From the NCBI RefSeq assembly GCF_910592395.1, contig NC_088308.1:8449001-8513000 (forward strand): DNA of 64,000 bases. Direction: 5' to 3'. A program made the position numbers and the translations under genes. This DNA is from Lineus longissimus (lineage: Eukaryota > Nemertea > Pilidiophora > Heteronemertea > Lineidae). Position 1 is the stretch's first letter. Each line of letters starts with the position of its first letter. The notes under the pieces were generated by a model, which did no database searches, had not been told where the DNA came from, and was given only the letters and a program-made list of their open reading frames with translations. Shown one piece after another: positions 21,181 to 34,567 of this stretch.

Positions 21181-22182
21181 GCAGCAGTCAATGTGAACTC
21201 TGTACCCCCCCCCCCCTGTTCAGGCAATCGACACTTCATCACCATATCACAGGACTATGTACGTCCAGGATTCGACAATATATCCCACAACGTGTCCCGA
21301 TCATTCACCAGGAAACCACCTAGCTCCAATTCTGTGGTACAGGGTTCGACTCCATAGCACTCCAGGAATTGTGATGAACGACAGGAATTCACTTCGATTC
21401 AAAGGATTATGTTCATCCAATCCATCACATTCTAAAACCAATAAAAACCATTACTTAAGCTTCAATTTATTCAAAACAACCTTTATTTTAAAAATATGAA
21501 TCACTAATCACTAGTTCAACAAACACAGACGGTTGACAGCTGTGGCAGGTTACTTATGACACATACTGTAGTTCAAGTTTTTTAGTATGCACACTGTAGG
21601 CCTACATTCGCTACGCATGATGTACTGGGCGTGTATACTAGTGTCTATACTAGTATAGTATGTAACATATTGCACACGACACGTGGCGCGGTATCCGGCC
21701 ATTCCGCAGGACAATTGGATTGGGCTTTGTGAAACTGCGAAGTTCATCACTTGGACAGATAGAACTAAAAAATCAGTCGCTCTCCCGTGCAACAATAATG
21801 ATAATAGTTACATACTTCTCTGTTTTTTTAATTTCCTGTAGCTGCCGATTGCGATCCATTTCCATTTCTGACATGTCGATGTCTGTCATGCTGCACGCAG
21901 AATGAACTGAGTGGGCCAGTATTTTTCGGGCGCCGTTTCGGGCTCCCCGTTTCGTACTTCGCCAAAATATCGATACAAATTCCTACGATCGCCAGAAAAT
22001 CGCCGGTCGTACTAATCCGGTAACCTCAAGGCATCGACGATTTATCATCATATCGTTTTTGACTGAGCGCCAGAAAATAGTCGGTATGAATTATTCTAAT
22101 ACACCGGACATCGCCGTCAGTTCGGCGACGATGTTGCGTCGATGTCTGAACAAGGGGGTACAGAGTTAGCATTGACTGCTGC
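21181..22182. mobile_element. 1.0-kb terminal-inverted-repeat element, unit 3
   Basis: Imperfect inverted repeats of about 45 bp start GCAGCAGTCAATG and contain AACTCTGTACCCCC, TGTTCAG and ATCGAC; the left one has a 13-C run. It splits the 60-bp minisatellite. No convincing target duplication is seen because the left flank has diverged. On the minus strand, ATG at 21889 begins a 24-codon acidic frame (MTDIDMSEMEMDRNRQLQEI) ending at a GTATGT donor near 21815, possibly a first exon. The family is not recognised. Confidence 0.6.
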
Positions 22183-24033
22183 GTTCATCTTGAGTTAGGA
22201 TTGGGGGTGGTTAACTCATTGATCCTGGTAAGTATGCATCGCCGTTTATCTCGAGTTAGAATTGGGGGTAATAACTCATTGATCTTTGTAAGTATGCACC
22301 GCCGTTCATCTTGAGTTAGGATTGGGGGTAATAACTCATTGATCTTTGTAAGTATGCACCGCCGTTTATCTTGAGTTAGGATTGGGGGTGATAACTCATT
22401 GATCATGGTAACGACGAAGCATGTTGTCTTGATATTTATAAAAATTCTACTACAACTATATGAATAGAATATGGGCTGCATTTTAGTGACATTTTACTCC
22501 ATTTTCGACGAGCATCCAAGAAATCCCATACGTCTGTACACCGGCAATAATATGGTTCACTTGATTAGATAAGAAACTGCATGAGACGCTGACCCGAGTC
22601 ACCAGATCGCACGAGATGATTTTCTCTGGCCTGAAAGCTCTGTTTGTCTGTCTGTCTGTCTGTCTTTTACATGGACTAAATGCACTTTGGGTATAATGAT
22701 AAATCTTGACATCACCATTTTTGCGGTTTTCAATCGATACGCCGGAGACTAACGTGAATATGTGCCTTTGGAGTTTCGATGAGATCACTTCATCCTCAGG
22801 ACATCTGTATGTGTTGATCTGACGGTCGATATCCTGACGACCTCGTCGTATCTCGCAACTTCGAACTGCAACATTGACGCCGGTACAGGAATATTTGTTT
22901 TTGTTTTAACACTGAATGCTACAGCATTTCAATCGTTGCAATGGAGTATCAAGGTGTTTTGTTTAGCAGATTGCACATATACATTTTAACTGAATGGGAT
23001 ACATAAAGATCCCTATGTGTAATATTTATTGTCGCGAACACGAATAGATTTCATAGAATATATATATATAAAATCGTAGGGTTGTCCTGAAAGTGCATGA
23101 TATATTGATTTTCGTTTAATCGGTATCGACATGATCGATCTTGGAATATCGCATTAGAAAAATGTAGCAGTGATCTGGCTGTGAACAAAACTCTTGTCCA
23201 AGATTGCAAACGATTTATTCAAGACTTTCACTAAAAGCGCATTTTTGTCTTGGATGAATGACTGAAAAAGTACTCTCATGTTTTGGAGAATGAAAGTGTA
23301 ATCAAACACGTGACAAATTCGATTTTGATCACTACGCACATCTCAAGAAAGATAGTTATATATTTATGTATATCCGAATTCAATTTGTTTCCCCGAGGTC
23401 TTTTTCAATACCTGTGGCAGTTGTGCATTTCCACTGAATAGGTTCCTACCTTTGTTGTTCGATGGGGACCAACTACCTAAAAGGACAAACTATTTACATT
23501 ACCGATAGAAGGCAAGCGTAGAGTATGTTTCCCCATTACAACACGTTAACTTCCAGTGTCGACTGACAATCATTTCATAGCTGTGATTTATTAGGTAGTT
23601 GATTCAAGCGGGGAGGCAGATTTTGGATTCAAGACGCTGGAAACGAGATATTGCATCAATTGACGGCACCACCTCGATTTTATTAATCTCCTCTCCAGTC
23701 AAAAGTCCCATTACCACGGTGCAAATAGGTGAATAGTTTGGTTACCTCATCAACCGCTAACTTCAAACGAAGAATCAACCAAAGTTGCTTACAAGTTCAT
23801 AGCTTTGACTTAATTAACTTGCATTGTAACAGGAAGCAACCACCCCTGGAATGAAAAAGATACGTTGAAACAAAATTGAAATATTCCTTTTCAAGCCATC
23901 GTTTGTAAAGACCCGATTGCCATATTATGGGGTCAAAGGTGGCCCGCAGAAGCCACATCGAAATGACGGAACGGGCCGAACGCGATATCTTCAGAGGTCA
24001 GTGACGTATCAAACCATATCGAAGCCGGTTTAG

Positions 24034-24755
24034 CTAACCCGCCTCGTGTAAATACGATTTCATTCCACTACACGACACTAGAGATGTCAGGTCTGGTAAC
24101 CATATCATCTCTCGAACTACCAAACTCTCTTCGTAATTGCTCCTCCTTGTAGACACAAGTAAGTATACAAATAACATATCAGCAGTACCGATAATGTGAA
24201 CGGCGAAATAAGAGTTTTTCCATTTCTTTTGATCAGTATTGAGCACTTTCAACTCTGCTCTGTTTTGCATCAAATGGTCAAATGTAATTATTTTGTCATG
24301 ACTGTGGTTTATCATAACCATGTTGTAACGTCCGAATACCAAAAGCTTTCTCCTATTTCGCCGAATGTAGTACATTACAAATGCCTCCTTTGCATTGTCT
24401 TTGACAGTAATTTCATTTAAACAAAGCAACTCGTCGTCATTTTGTGGCAATTCTAGAAAATACGAGCCAGTGTCACACATTTACGATGCGACACTTTTTC
24501 GATCTGCATTCGAATACCACCAAATTTAAACTAACCGTACCCAACAGGTCCTGTGATGAACAGCAGTTTCCTCTCATGATAATAACGTCTTCTGCGGAAA
24601 ATATAGACCACATTTCGTCTATGTATCATTTCTACTGCGTAAAAATTTGAAAATTATTCATCAAAACCGGCCGCGAAGCCGTTGAAGACACATTTCCCGG
24701 GCGATGACATCAAGAAACGCGATGAAAGGGAAAATGATTTGTATTGATTATTCAT
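24034..24755 (-). pseudogene. Broken family E copy, unit 3
   Basis: Same breaks as the unit 1 copy. The 148-codon remnant (24034-24480) differs from unit 1 by a single residue (Leu for Pro after WLPD), so these two pseudogenes are very recent copies. Confidence 0.65.
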
Positions 24756-25623
24756 CTGTCGCTTTCCCTTGAAATAGTATCCATTGAAGAGATAGTAAAT
24801 GATCGAGTATATTGGAAACGTTCAACTAAGATTAAACAAGATTATGTGGTCAGTGTAATAAACCAGCAATTTATTCTAACCTGTTTCAAGCCATTTTAAC
24901 AATACAAGGTATCACTTTTTCAACAAATTTTCCATTATAGAATAATTACATTTGGCCTTAAAAAGGAATTGATACCAAACTGGAGGTATTGGTTGTCTCA
25001 CCAAAACCGCGTGGGTGGTCAACTTGACCAACCTTTATTGCAGTATCTTACTGTGACATAGGAGGTTCATTTTAAGTAATTATGATCAGATGGATCTACA
25101 TGTATTTTGAATTATAAATGTCGGTACATTTTACTTGACATTAATGATAATACGCAATTCTAGTTTCACCATTGTCATACAACGTTGGTATTGGGGACCA
25201 ATTTAGATATAGTAGCAGATATTTGAGCTTGAGACAGTTCCTACCACAGCCACATTATGATGGTGATTTGAGAAAAGGTTTTTCTGTTTTCGAAAACTTT
25301 ATTGAAAAGTGAATAATTCAAAAACTTGCAATACGTCAATTAAGATTATTACTAACTGGTAGGCATGTGTAGAGAACCGTGAGAAAAGCTTAAGAGATTA
25401 TTAGGTTTAGACATAATTTCATATGGAATATTACAACCATCTATGATGTATTTTGTATTGATATTCTCATCTTTATCAATATTTATGCTAAGTTTCCGTA
25501 CATTCAGCTTAATCGACATGCCGATGGTTGGTCTCATTAGCATTAATGTGTCATGGCACGGATGTAATGCTCTCCATCCATGTTCATGGCGATTGATTGG
25601 CTGTGAAATGAAGTAGAGCAATG

Positions 25624-26199
25624 TCACCGTAACCCACTCGGTCTATGAATTTTAAAGGGTTTTTGCCCGTGCCACTCATATGTCACAAATGTTCCATCAC
25701 GTCCACTGGCAATCAAATCCAAGCCATCTTCAACTTTGCTGAGAACACTAACCGATATTTCCTCATCGTGCCAAATATTATGCAATCGTGGTATTCTAAC
25801 AGATATAACCACTAATGTTGTCTTCCTCAGGCGACAAATTAATAATAAGCTTCTTCCATTCCACTCGGTGTCACGAAAAATATGCAAAACAGGAGATGTT
25901 AGCTCTGGTAGCCATATCATCCCTCCAACTACCAAACTCTCTTTGTAATTGCTCCTCCTTGTAAACAGAAGTATACATTTTACATTCCTAACAATAATAT
26001 CATCATTATTGGTAATGTGGAGAGTGAAATAATGACCTGGCCTTGGTTTCTGATCTGTATTGAGCACTTTCAACTCTGTTCCGTTTTGCATCAAATGGTC
26101 AAATGTGTTTACTTTGTCATGACCGTGTTTTATTATAACGATGTTGTAACGTCCGAATACCAGAAGCTTCTTCCTATTTCGCCGTATGTGGTACATCAC
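25624..26199 (-). pseudogene. Half copy of family E, unit 3
   Basis: Only the second half is present, from YHIRRNRKKLLVFGR to the normal end. At about 26200 the sequence jumps into the spacer that normally follows family E (AATTCAAAAACTTGCAA), so the first 130 or so codons are missing. This is the product expected of unequal exchange between neighbouring copies. The remaining frame is intact and almost identical to unit 1. Confidence 0.65.
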
Positions 26200-26561
26200 A
26201 GAAAGATTAATTCAAAAACTTGCAACATGTCAATTAAGTTTATTACTGACAGGTAGGCAAGTGAAGAGAACCGTGAGAAAAGCTTAAGAGATTATTAGGT
26301 TTAGACATGATTTCATATGAAATTTTACAAATATCTATCATGTATTTTGTATTGATATTCTCATCTTGATTAATGTTTCTGCTAAGTTTCCGCACATTCA
26401 GCTGTAAAATCGGCATGCCCAATTTATTGAGGTTAATATTTGATTGAAAAAACAGGCCTAATTGGTTGGCCTCATTTGCATTAATGTGTCATTGCACGGA
26501 TGTAATGCTCTCTATCAATGTTCATGGTAATTCATTGGCTGTGAAATGAAGCAGAGCAATG

Positions 26562-27536
26562 TCACCGTAACCCACTCGGTCTATGAATTTTAAAGGGTTT
26601 TTGCCCCTGCCACTCATATGTCACAAATGTTCCATCACGTCCACTGGCAATCAAACCCAAGCCATCTTCAACTTTGCTCAGAACGCTAACCGATATTTCA
26701 TCATCGTGCCAAGTATTATGGAATCGTGGTATTCCAACAGATATAACAATAAATGTTGTCTTCCTCAGGCGACAAATTAACAATAAGCTTCTACCATTCC
26801 ACTCGGTGTCACGACAAATATGCAAAACAGGAGATGTTAGCTCTGGTAGCCACATCATCCCTCCAACTACCAAACTCTCTTTGTAATTGCTCCTCCTTGT
26901 AAACAGAAGTATACATTTCACATTCCTAACAATAATATCATCATTATTGGTAATGTGGAGAATAAAATAATGACTTGTCCTTGGTTTCTGATCTGTATTG
27001 AACACTTTCATCTCTGTTCCGTTTTGCATCAAATGGTCAAATGTGTTTACTTTGTCATGACTGTGTTTTATTATAACGATGTTGTAACGTCCGAATACCA
27101 GAAGCTTCTTCCTATTTCGCCGTATGTGGTACATCACAAATGCCTCTTTTGCAGTGCCCTTGACTGTTATTTCATTTAAACAAAGCAACTCGTCATCTTT
27201 TCGTGGCAGTTCTAAGGTATAAGAGCCAGCATAATGACCATTATTAGCATTTACGATGCGGGTCGTTTTTGATCTGCATGTAAATACCGCTAAATTTCCA
27301 AGAAGGAATTTAACCTTATCGTGCGCAAAGGGTCCTGTGATGAACAGCAGCTTCCTCTCATGATAATAACGTCTTCTATGGAAAATATAGACCACACTTC
27401 TCCTATGTCGCATTTCTACCACGTAAAAATTTGAAAATTCATCAAAACAGGCCTCGAAGCCGTTGAAAACACCTTTCCCGGGAGATGACATCCAGAAACG
27501 CGATGAAAGGGAAAACGTTTCGTATCGATTATTCAT
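26562..27536 (-). CDS. Family E protein, 324 codons (unit 3)
   Basis: Full length, same start and end as unit 1. It has more private replacements than the other copies: Cys at 87, FILHITNND, MMWLPELTSPV, PRFHNTWHDDE, YEWQGQK. It is the second of two tandem copies in this unit. Confidence 0.55.
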   Translation of the reverse strand: MNNRYETFSLSSRFWMSSPGKGVFNGFEACFDEFSNFYVVEMRHRRSVVYIFHRRRYYHERKLLFITGPFAHDKVKFLLGNLAVFTCRSKTTRIVNANNGHYAGSYTLELPRKDDELLCLNEITVKGTAKEAFVMYHIRRNRKKLLVFGRYNIVIIKHSHDKVNTFDHLMQNGTEMKVFNTDQKPRTSHYFILHITNNDDIIVRNVKCILLFTRRSNYKESLVVGGMMWLPELTSPVLHICRDTEWNGRSLLLICRLRKTTFIVISVGIPRFHNTWHDDEISVSVLSKVEDGLGLIASGRDGTFVTYEWQGQKPFKIHRPSGLR

Positions 27537-27743
27537 CTGTCGCTTTCCCTTGAAACAGTATCAATTGAATAGATAGTTGATGATCGAGTATATTGGAAAC
27601 GTCCAACTAAGATTGAACAAGATTATGTGCTCAGTGTAATAAACCATCAATTCATTCTAACCTGTTTCAACACATTTTATCAATACATGGTTTCAATTTT
27701 CTACCAATTTTTCATTATAGAATAATTACATTTGGCCTTAAAA

Positions 27744-27898
27744 GGAATTGAAGGTATTGGTTGTCTTACCAAAACCGCGAGGGAGGAGTTAAAATGCAGA
27801 TCAAAACCGAGGTGTAGCCGAGGACTTTGCACGCATTTTAACTCAACCGGTGCGGATTTGGTGAGACAATCAATACCGACAGAAAGGCATCAATTTCT
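27744..27898. repeat. Short foldback B, unit 3
   Basis: Palindromic arms GAATTGAAGGTATTGGTTGT and complement. Confidence 0.65.
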
Positions 27899-28136
27899 AT
27901 TCTAAAACATCTCAAATTGAACAGCGAATAATGCGGTTTTAAATGCTTCTTGAATGCTTCCATATTTTGCACCAACCCAAGCGGTATTGGTAACCTTTAC
28001 ACTGTAAAGTGAGGTTCATTCTAAATTCAGGTGTTTTAGAATACTTAACATGAACCGTGATAACCTCAGTGTGTATAGGGTCTGACGTTTTAGGGTTCAT
28101 ATTTGTCCCTTTTAAAAAAAGAGAATTTAGACGCGG

Positions 28137-28491
28137 TGTAAAAGGAATGGACGTCCTAGGAATGCAGGACCCCATACAATAGCTGTATACTTTCAACGGA
28201 TGTGGTAAATGGTTTTGTTTAAGGTTAGCTACATAATCTTCAACAAAGGAACTGGGCGACTCTATTCACTTTAACAAAAGGACCGGACTTAGATTCCTTT
28301 TACACGTAAAAGAAATGCAAGTCCCCCCGGAATCTGAGTCCGGTCCTTTTGTTATTAAAGTGAATCGAGTCGCCGAGTTCCTTTGTTGAAGAATATGTAA
28401 CTAACCTTAACCAAACCATTAACCATATTCGTTGACAATACACAGCTATTGTATGGGGTCCTGCATTCCTAGGACGTCCATTCCTTTTACA
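28137..28491. mobile_element. 355-bp foldback element (unit 3)
   Basis: Flanks GCGG and CCGG. The arms are intact, with CCTAGG palindromes near both ends. Confidence 0.8.
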
Positions 28492-28735
28492 CCGGGAGTT
28501 GACTTTAAGGCCATGGCTGGGTGCACAGTTAATTGCGCCCTCCAAGAAATTCATTTCATGAACCACATAATGACTTTTGTCGGGTGTCCAATGAAAATTT
28601 TACTTGAATGCAACCAAACCTATTTTTTTACAGTGGCGAATGAGGGCGACGCTCTGGCATTCTGCTCTTCTGCTGCCTCACATGAAGTATCTAGTTGGCT
28701 CTAGCTTTCTAGGAGCTCTCACTGTAACCAATTAG

Positions 28736-29161
28736 CTAAAAAGTATTTACTTTTTTTCTCATGATTTTAGTAATTAAACCATTCGTAAACTTCAACTGAC
28801 AACACCGACCCAGAAAGAAGCAAGTGTTAGTTTTGCCTTGCTTCTTAAAACTGAACCCGGCTACTAGATCGTGATGTGAGCAGCTAATAGAGCAGTGTAG
28901 TCGTGACCTCGGGTCTAACCAGACACTGTTTTGTTGGTATATAAATCCGATCTCAGCGTCATTTGAAAGTGGCGCAAATATCACAGCGAAGTCCGTACTA
29001 TTTATTGAGCTTATGAGGCACATAATTGCCGAGATGAAAAATAAATCAAATCTTCGCAATACTGGAAGTTCAGTTGACAATGAATCGATCATCATTTTGT
29101 TGGTGTTTTCCACTTCTAGTAGTTGAGCTGACGCAAGGACCTGCGAAACTTCAATGAGCAT
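28736..29161 (-). CDS. Leader plus PAN-like exon (unit 3)
   Basis: 141 codons, identical in order to unit 1 through the cysteine-rich part. The end at KKVNTF comes from the shorter A-run. Confidence 0.5.
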   Translation of the reverse strand: MLIEVSQVLASAQLLEVENTNKMMIDSLSTELPVLRRFDLFFISAIMCLISSINSTDFAVIFAPLSNDAEIGFIYQQNSVWLDPRSRLHCSISCSHHDLVAGFSFKKQGKTNTCFFLGRCCQLKFTNGLITKIMRKKVNTF

Positions 29162-31816
29162 TTATAGCGAAGCTTTTAAAACCATTGGTCGATCGAATTC
29201 GAAAAGAGTTAAAATCGCCAGACTAAAGCACAAATTAATATTTTTTGGAATTATTTTGATAGTCATGTGCGCCTTGTACTTGCTGTGAGACGATATTGTC
29301 CAATCTATCTTTTTCGTCACTCTGGATCATTGATATGTTATTGATCTAAACCGAAAAACTCATTAAATTTATTTTGCTTCACCGTAGAGAATTAAAGTTT
29401 GCAACTCAGGTTAAAAAGACGGTTGGCCTGAGTTAGGTTATTGTTTGTGCCGCTCCCATCTTGATATATCCAAATATGGTTGGAAACTCTTCCATATACT
29501 TGGTGTCCATGCGGATATTTCGTTTCTTACTATTACAAAGATGTACAAAACAGTTCTTACTAATAACGTCCTAAAAATCATTCATTGTTTTTGTTTAAAT
29601 CGTATTCCTTTGCTAATGCCAATAATCCTTTGAACCATATCGCAACATAGCAAGAATCAGCTGTTGTCGCAATCTCAAGGCATATCATTGAGCATCAACT
29701 GTAAACGTTGCTCGAGTGTTACGAAGTTTCAGGTCCTTATCTCTCCCATTCAATCATACGGTAAATCATGTACGCCCCTCCGAGTATAATAGATTGATGA
29801 GCACTATTTTTTTTCAATTGTCGTGACAAAAAGAGTACAAGCGACTAATCGACTAGTACGACCCGCCACTGATCTTGGTGTTGATAGCTGCTATAGGGCT
29901 CCCTCAAACGTCCTAAGGTAAGAAAAACGTCGACTAACTCAAGATATTAAGGTAAGAAATACGTCCACCAACTCAGGATATGAATGAAATAAGTCCACCA
30001 ACTCAAGATCGCCGTTTATCTTGAGTTAGGATTGGGGTTAATAACTCATTGACCCTGGTAAGTATGCATCGCGTTTATCTGGAGTTAGGATTGGGGGTAA
30101 TAACTCGATGATCCTGGTAACGACGAAGCATGTTGTCTTGATACTTATAAAAATTCTACCACAACTATATAAATGGAATAAGGGCTGCATTTTAGTCACA
30201 TTTTACTCCATTTTCGACGAGCATACACGAAATTCCATACGTCTGTATACCGGCAATATGGTTCACTTGATTAGATAAGAAACTGCACGAGTGGCTGATC
30301 CGAGTCACCAGATCGCACGAGATGATTTTCTCTGGCCTGAAAGCTCTGTTTGTCTGTATGTCTGTCTTTTACATGGACTAAATGCACTTTGGGTATAATA
30401 ATAATTCTTGACATCACCATTTTTGCGGTTTTCAATCGATACGCCGGAGACTAACGTGAATCTGTGCCTTTGCAGTTTCGATGAGATCACTTCATCCTCA
30501 GGACATCTGTATGTGTTGATCTGACGGTCGATATCCTGACGACTTCGTCGAATCTCGCAAATTCGAACTGCAACATTGACGCCGGTACATGAATATTTGT
30601 TCTTGTTTTAACACTGAATGCTACAGCCTTTCAATCGTTGCAATGGAGTATCAAGGTGTTTTGTTTAGCAGATTGCACATATACATTTTAACTGAATGGG
30701 ATACATAAAGATCCCTATGTGTAATATTTATTGTCGCGAACACGAATAGATTTTATGAAATGTATAAATTGGAAGGGTTTTCATGAAAGTTCATGATATA
30801 TTGATTTTCGTTTAATCGGTATCACCATGATCGATCTTGGAAAGTGTAGCAGTGATCTGGCTGTGAACAAAACTCTTGTCCAAGATTGCAAACTATTTAT
30901 CCAAGACTTTCACCAAAAGCGCATTTTTGTCTTGGATGAATGGCTTGCAAATAACTGTTTTGGAGAGTGAAAGTGTAATCAAACGCATGACAAAGAATCG
31001 ATTTCGTCACTACGCACATCTCAAGAAAGATAGTTATCAGTAATTACACGATGGCAAAACCAGTTCTCATCATAAACCATTGAAAAACGTGCATACCGTT
31101 ATACATATATATTTATGTATATCCGAATTCAATTTGTTTCCCCGAGGTCTTTTTCAATACCTGTGGCAGTTGTGCATTTCCACTGAATAGGTTCCTACCT
31201 TTGTTGTTCGATGGGGACCAACTACCTAAAAGGACAAACTATTTATATTACCGATAGAAGGCAAGCGTAGAGTATTTTTCCTCATTACAACACGTTAACT
31301 TCCAGTGTCGACTGACAATCATTTCATAGCTATGATTTATTAGGTAGTTGATTCAAGCGGGGAGGTAGATTTTGGATTCAAGACGCTGGAAGCGAGATAT
31401 TGCATCAATTGACGGCACCGCCTCGATTTTATTAATCTCCCCTCCAGTCAAAAGTCCCATTTACACGGTGCAAATAGGTGAATAGTTTGGTTACCTCATC
31501 AACCGCTAACTTCAAACGAAGAATCAACCAAAGTTGCTTACAAGTTCATAGCTTTGACTTAATTAACTTGCATTGTAACAGGAAGCAACCACCCCTGGAA
31601 TGAAAAAGATACGTTGAAACAAAATTGAAATATTCCTTTTCAAGCCATCGTTTGTAAAGACCCGATTGCCATATTATGGGGTCAAAGGTGGCCCGCAGAA
31701 GCCACATCGAAATGACGGAACGGGCCGAACGCGATATCTTCAGAGGTCAGTGACGTATCAAACCATATCGAAGCCGGTTTAGCTGACCCGCCTCGTGTAA
31801 ATACGATTTCATTCCA

Positions 31817-32516
31817 CTACACGACACTAGAGATGTCAGGTCTGGTAACCATATCATCTCTCAAACTACCAAACTCTCTTCGTAATTGCTCCTCCTTGTA
31901 AACACAAGTAAGTATACAAATAACATTGCTAACAATAATATCAGCAGTACCGATAATGTGAACGGCGAAATAAGAGTTTTTCCATTTCTTTTGATCAGTA
32001 TTGAGCACTTTCAACTCTGCTCTGTTTTGCATCAAATGGTCAAATGTAATTATTTTGTCATGACTGTGGTTTATCATAACCATGTTGTAACGTCCGAATA
32101 CCAAAAGCTTTCTCCTATTTCGCCGAATGTAGTACATTACAAATGCCTCCTTTGCATTGTCTTTTACAGTAATTTCATTTAAACAAAGCAACTCGTCGTC
32201 ATTTTGTGGCAATTCTAGAAAATACGAGCCAGTGTCACACATTTACGATGCGACACTTTTTCGATCTGCATTCGAATACCACCAAATTTAAACTAACCGT
32301 ACCCAACAGGTCCTGTGATGAACAGCAGTTTCCTCTCATGATAATAACGTCTTCTGCGAAAAATATAGACCACATTTCGTCTATGTATCATTTCTACTGC
32401 GTAAAAATTTGAAAATTATTCATCAAACCGGCCACGAAGCCGTTGAAGACACCTTTCCCGGGCGATGACATCAAGAAACGCGATGAAAGGGAAAATGATT
32501 TGTATTGATTATTCAT
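31817..32516 (-). pseudogene. Broken family E copy, unit 4
   Basis: Carries the shared 11-base deletion. The remnant frame is open at 31817-32242. Unlike units 1, 3 and 5 it keeps the IIVSNVICILTCVYKEEQ region, and so ends in a different frame. Confidence 0.65.
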
Positions 32517-33384
32517 CTGTCGCTTTCCCTTGAAATAGTATCCATTGAAGAGATAGTAAATGATCGAGTATATTGGAAACGTTCAACTAAGATTAAACAA
32601 GATTATGTGGTCAGTGTAATAAACTAGCAATTTATTCTAACCAGTTTCAAGCCATTTTATCAATACAAGGTATCACTTTTTCAACAAATTTTCCATTATA
32701 GAATAATTACATTTGGCCTTAAAAAGGAATTGATACCAAACTGGAGGTATTGGTTGTCTCACCAAAACCGCGTGGGTGGTCAACTTGACCAACCTTTATT
32801 GCAGTATCTTACTGTGACATAGGAGGTTCATTTTAAGTAATTATGATCAGATGGATCTACATGTATTTTGAATTATAAATGTCGGTACATTTTACTTGAC
32901 ATTAATGATAATACGCAATTCTAGTTTCACCATTGTCATACAACGTTGGTATTGGGGACCAATTTAGATCTAGTAGCAGATATTTTAGCTTGAGACAGTT
33001 CCTACCACAGCCACATTATGATGGTGATTTGAGAAAAGGTTTTTCTGTTTTCGAAAACTTTATTGAAAAGTGAATAATTCAAAAACTTGCAATACGTCAA
33101 TTAAGATTATTACTAACTGGTAGGCATGTATAGAGAACCGTGAGAAAAGCTTAAGAGATTATTAGGTTTAGACATAATTTCATATGGAATATTACAACCA
33201 TCTATGATGTATTTTGTATTGATATTCTCATCTTTATCAATATTTATGCTAAGTTTCCGTACATTCAGCTTAATCGACATGCCGATGGTTGGTCTCATTA
33301 GCATTAATGTGTCATGGCACGGATGTAATGCTCTCCATCCATGTTCATGGCAATTGATTGGCTGTGAAATGAAGCAGAGCAATG

Positions 33385-34359
33385 TCACCGTAACCCACTC
33401 GGTCTATGAATTTTAAAGGGTTTTTGCCCGTGCCACTCATATGTCACAAATGTTCCATCACGTCCACTGGCAATCAAATTCAAGCCATCTTCAACTTTGC
33501 TGAGAACACTAACCGATATTTCCTCATCGTGCCAAATATTATGCAATCGTGGTATTCTAACAGATATAACCACTAATGTTGTCTTCCTCAGGCGACAAAT
33601 TAATAATAAGCTTCTTCCATTCCACTCGGTGTCACGAAAAATATGCAAAACAGGAGATGTTAGCTCTGGTAGCCATATCATCCCTCCAACTACCAAACTC
33701 TCTTTGTAATTGCTCCTCCTTGTAAACAAAAGTATACATTTCATATTCCTAACAATAATATCATCATTATTGGTAATGTGGAGAGTGAAATAATGACCTG
33801 GCCTTGATTTCTGATCTGTATTGAGCACTTTCAACTCTGTTCCGTTTTGCATCAAATGGTCGAATGTGTTTACTTTGTCATGACTGTGTTTTATTATAAC
33901 GATGTTGTAACGTCCGAATACCAGAAGCTTCTTCCTATTTCGCCGTATGTGGTACATCACAAATGCTTCTTTTGCAGTGCCCTTGACTGTTATTTCATTT
34001 AAACAAAGCAACTCGTCATCTTTTCGTGGCAGTTCTAAGGTATACGAGCCAGCATAATGACCATTATTAGCATTTACGATGCGGGTCGTTTTTGATCTGC
34101 GTTTAAATACCGCTAAATTTCCAAGAAGGAATTTAACCTTATCGTGCGCAAAGGGTCCTGTGATGAACAGCAGCTTCCTCTCATGATAATAACGTCTTCT
34201 ATCGAAAATATAGACCACACTTCTCCTATGTCTCATTTCTACCACGTAAAAATTTGAAAATTCATCAAAACAGGCCACGAAGCCGTTGAAGACACCTTTC
34301 CCGGGAGATGACATCCAGAAACGCGATGAAAGGGAAAACGTTTCGTATTGATTATTCAT
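33385..34359 (-). CDS. Family E protein, 324 codons (unit 4)
   Basis: Full length. Private features: Gln at 4, FVACFDEF, FDRRRYYHERK, NMKCILLF and GLNLIASG. The foldback B repeat (34568-34720) and the Ginger-type element lie upstream of it on the minus strand, between it and its PAN-like exon at 40343-40744. Confidence 0.55.
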   Translation of the reverse strand: MNNQYETFSLSSRFWMSSPGKGVFNGFVACFDEFSNFYVVEMRHRRSVVYIFDRRRYYHERKLLFITGPFAHDKVKFLLGNLAVFKRRSKTTRIVNANNGHYAGSYTLELPRKDDELLCLNEITVKGTAKEAFVMYHIRRNRKKLLVFGRYNIVIIKHSHDKVNTFDHLMQNGTELKVLNTDQKSRPGHYFTLHITNNDDIIVRNMKCILLFTRRSNYKESLVVGGMIWLPELTSPVLHIFRDTEWNGRSLLLICRLRKTTLVVISVRIPRLHNIWHDEEISVSVLSKVEDGLNLIASGRDGTFVTYEWHGQKPFKIHRPSGLR

Positions 34360-34567
34360 CTGTCGCTTTCCCTTGAAACAGTATCAATTGAATAGATAGT
34401 TGATAATCGAGTATTATTGGAAACGTCCAACTAAGATTGAACAAGATTATGTGCTCAGTGTAATAAACCATCAATTCATTCAAACCTGTTTCAACACATT
34501 TTATCAATACATAGTTTCAATTTTCTACAAATTTTCCATTATAGAATAATTACATTTGGCCTTAAAA

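Larger units (their letters stand above)
19968..29623. repeat. Tandem unit 3
   Basis: This unit has the longest 30-bp minisatellite (20571-21020), a LINE tail insertion (20448-20570), a 1-kb terminal-inverted-repeat element (21181-22182), the broken copy (24034-24755), a half copy of family E (25624-26199), a complete family E frame (26562-27536), the foldback element and the PAN-like exon. The stretch 22483-24033 shows no gene. The stretch 24756-25623 is spacer with the same doubtful 91-codon frame as unit 1. Confidence 0.9.
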
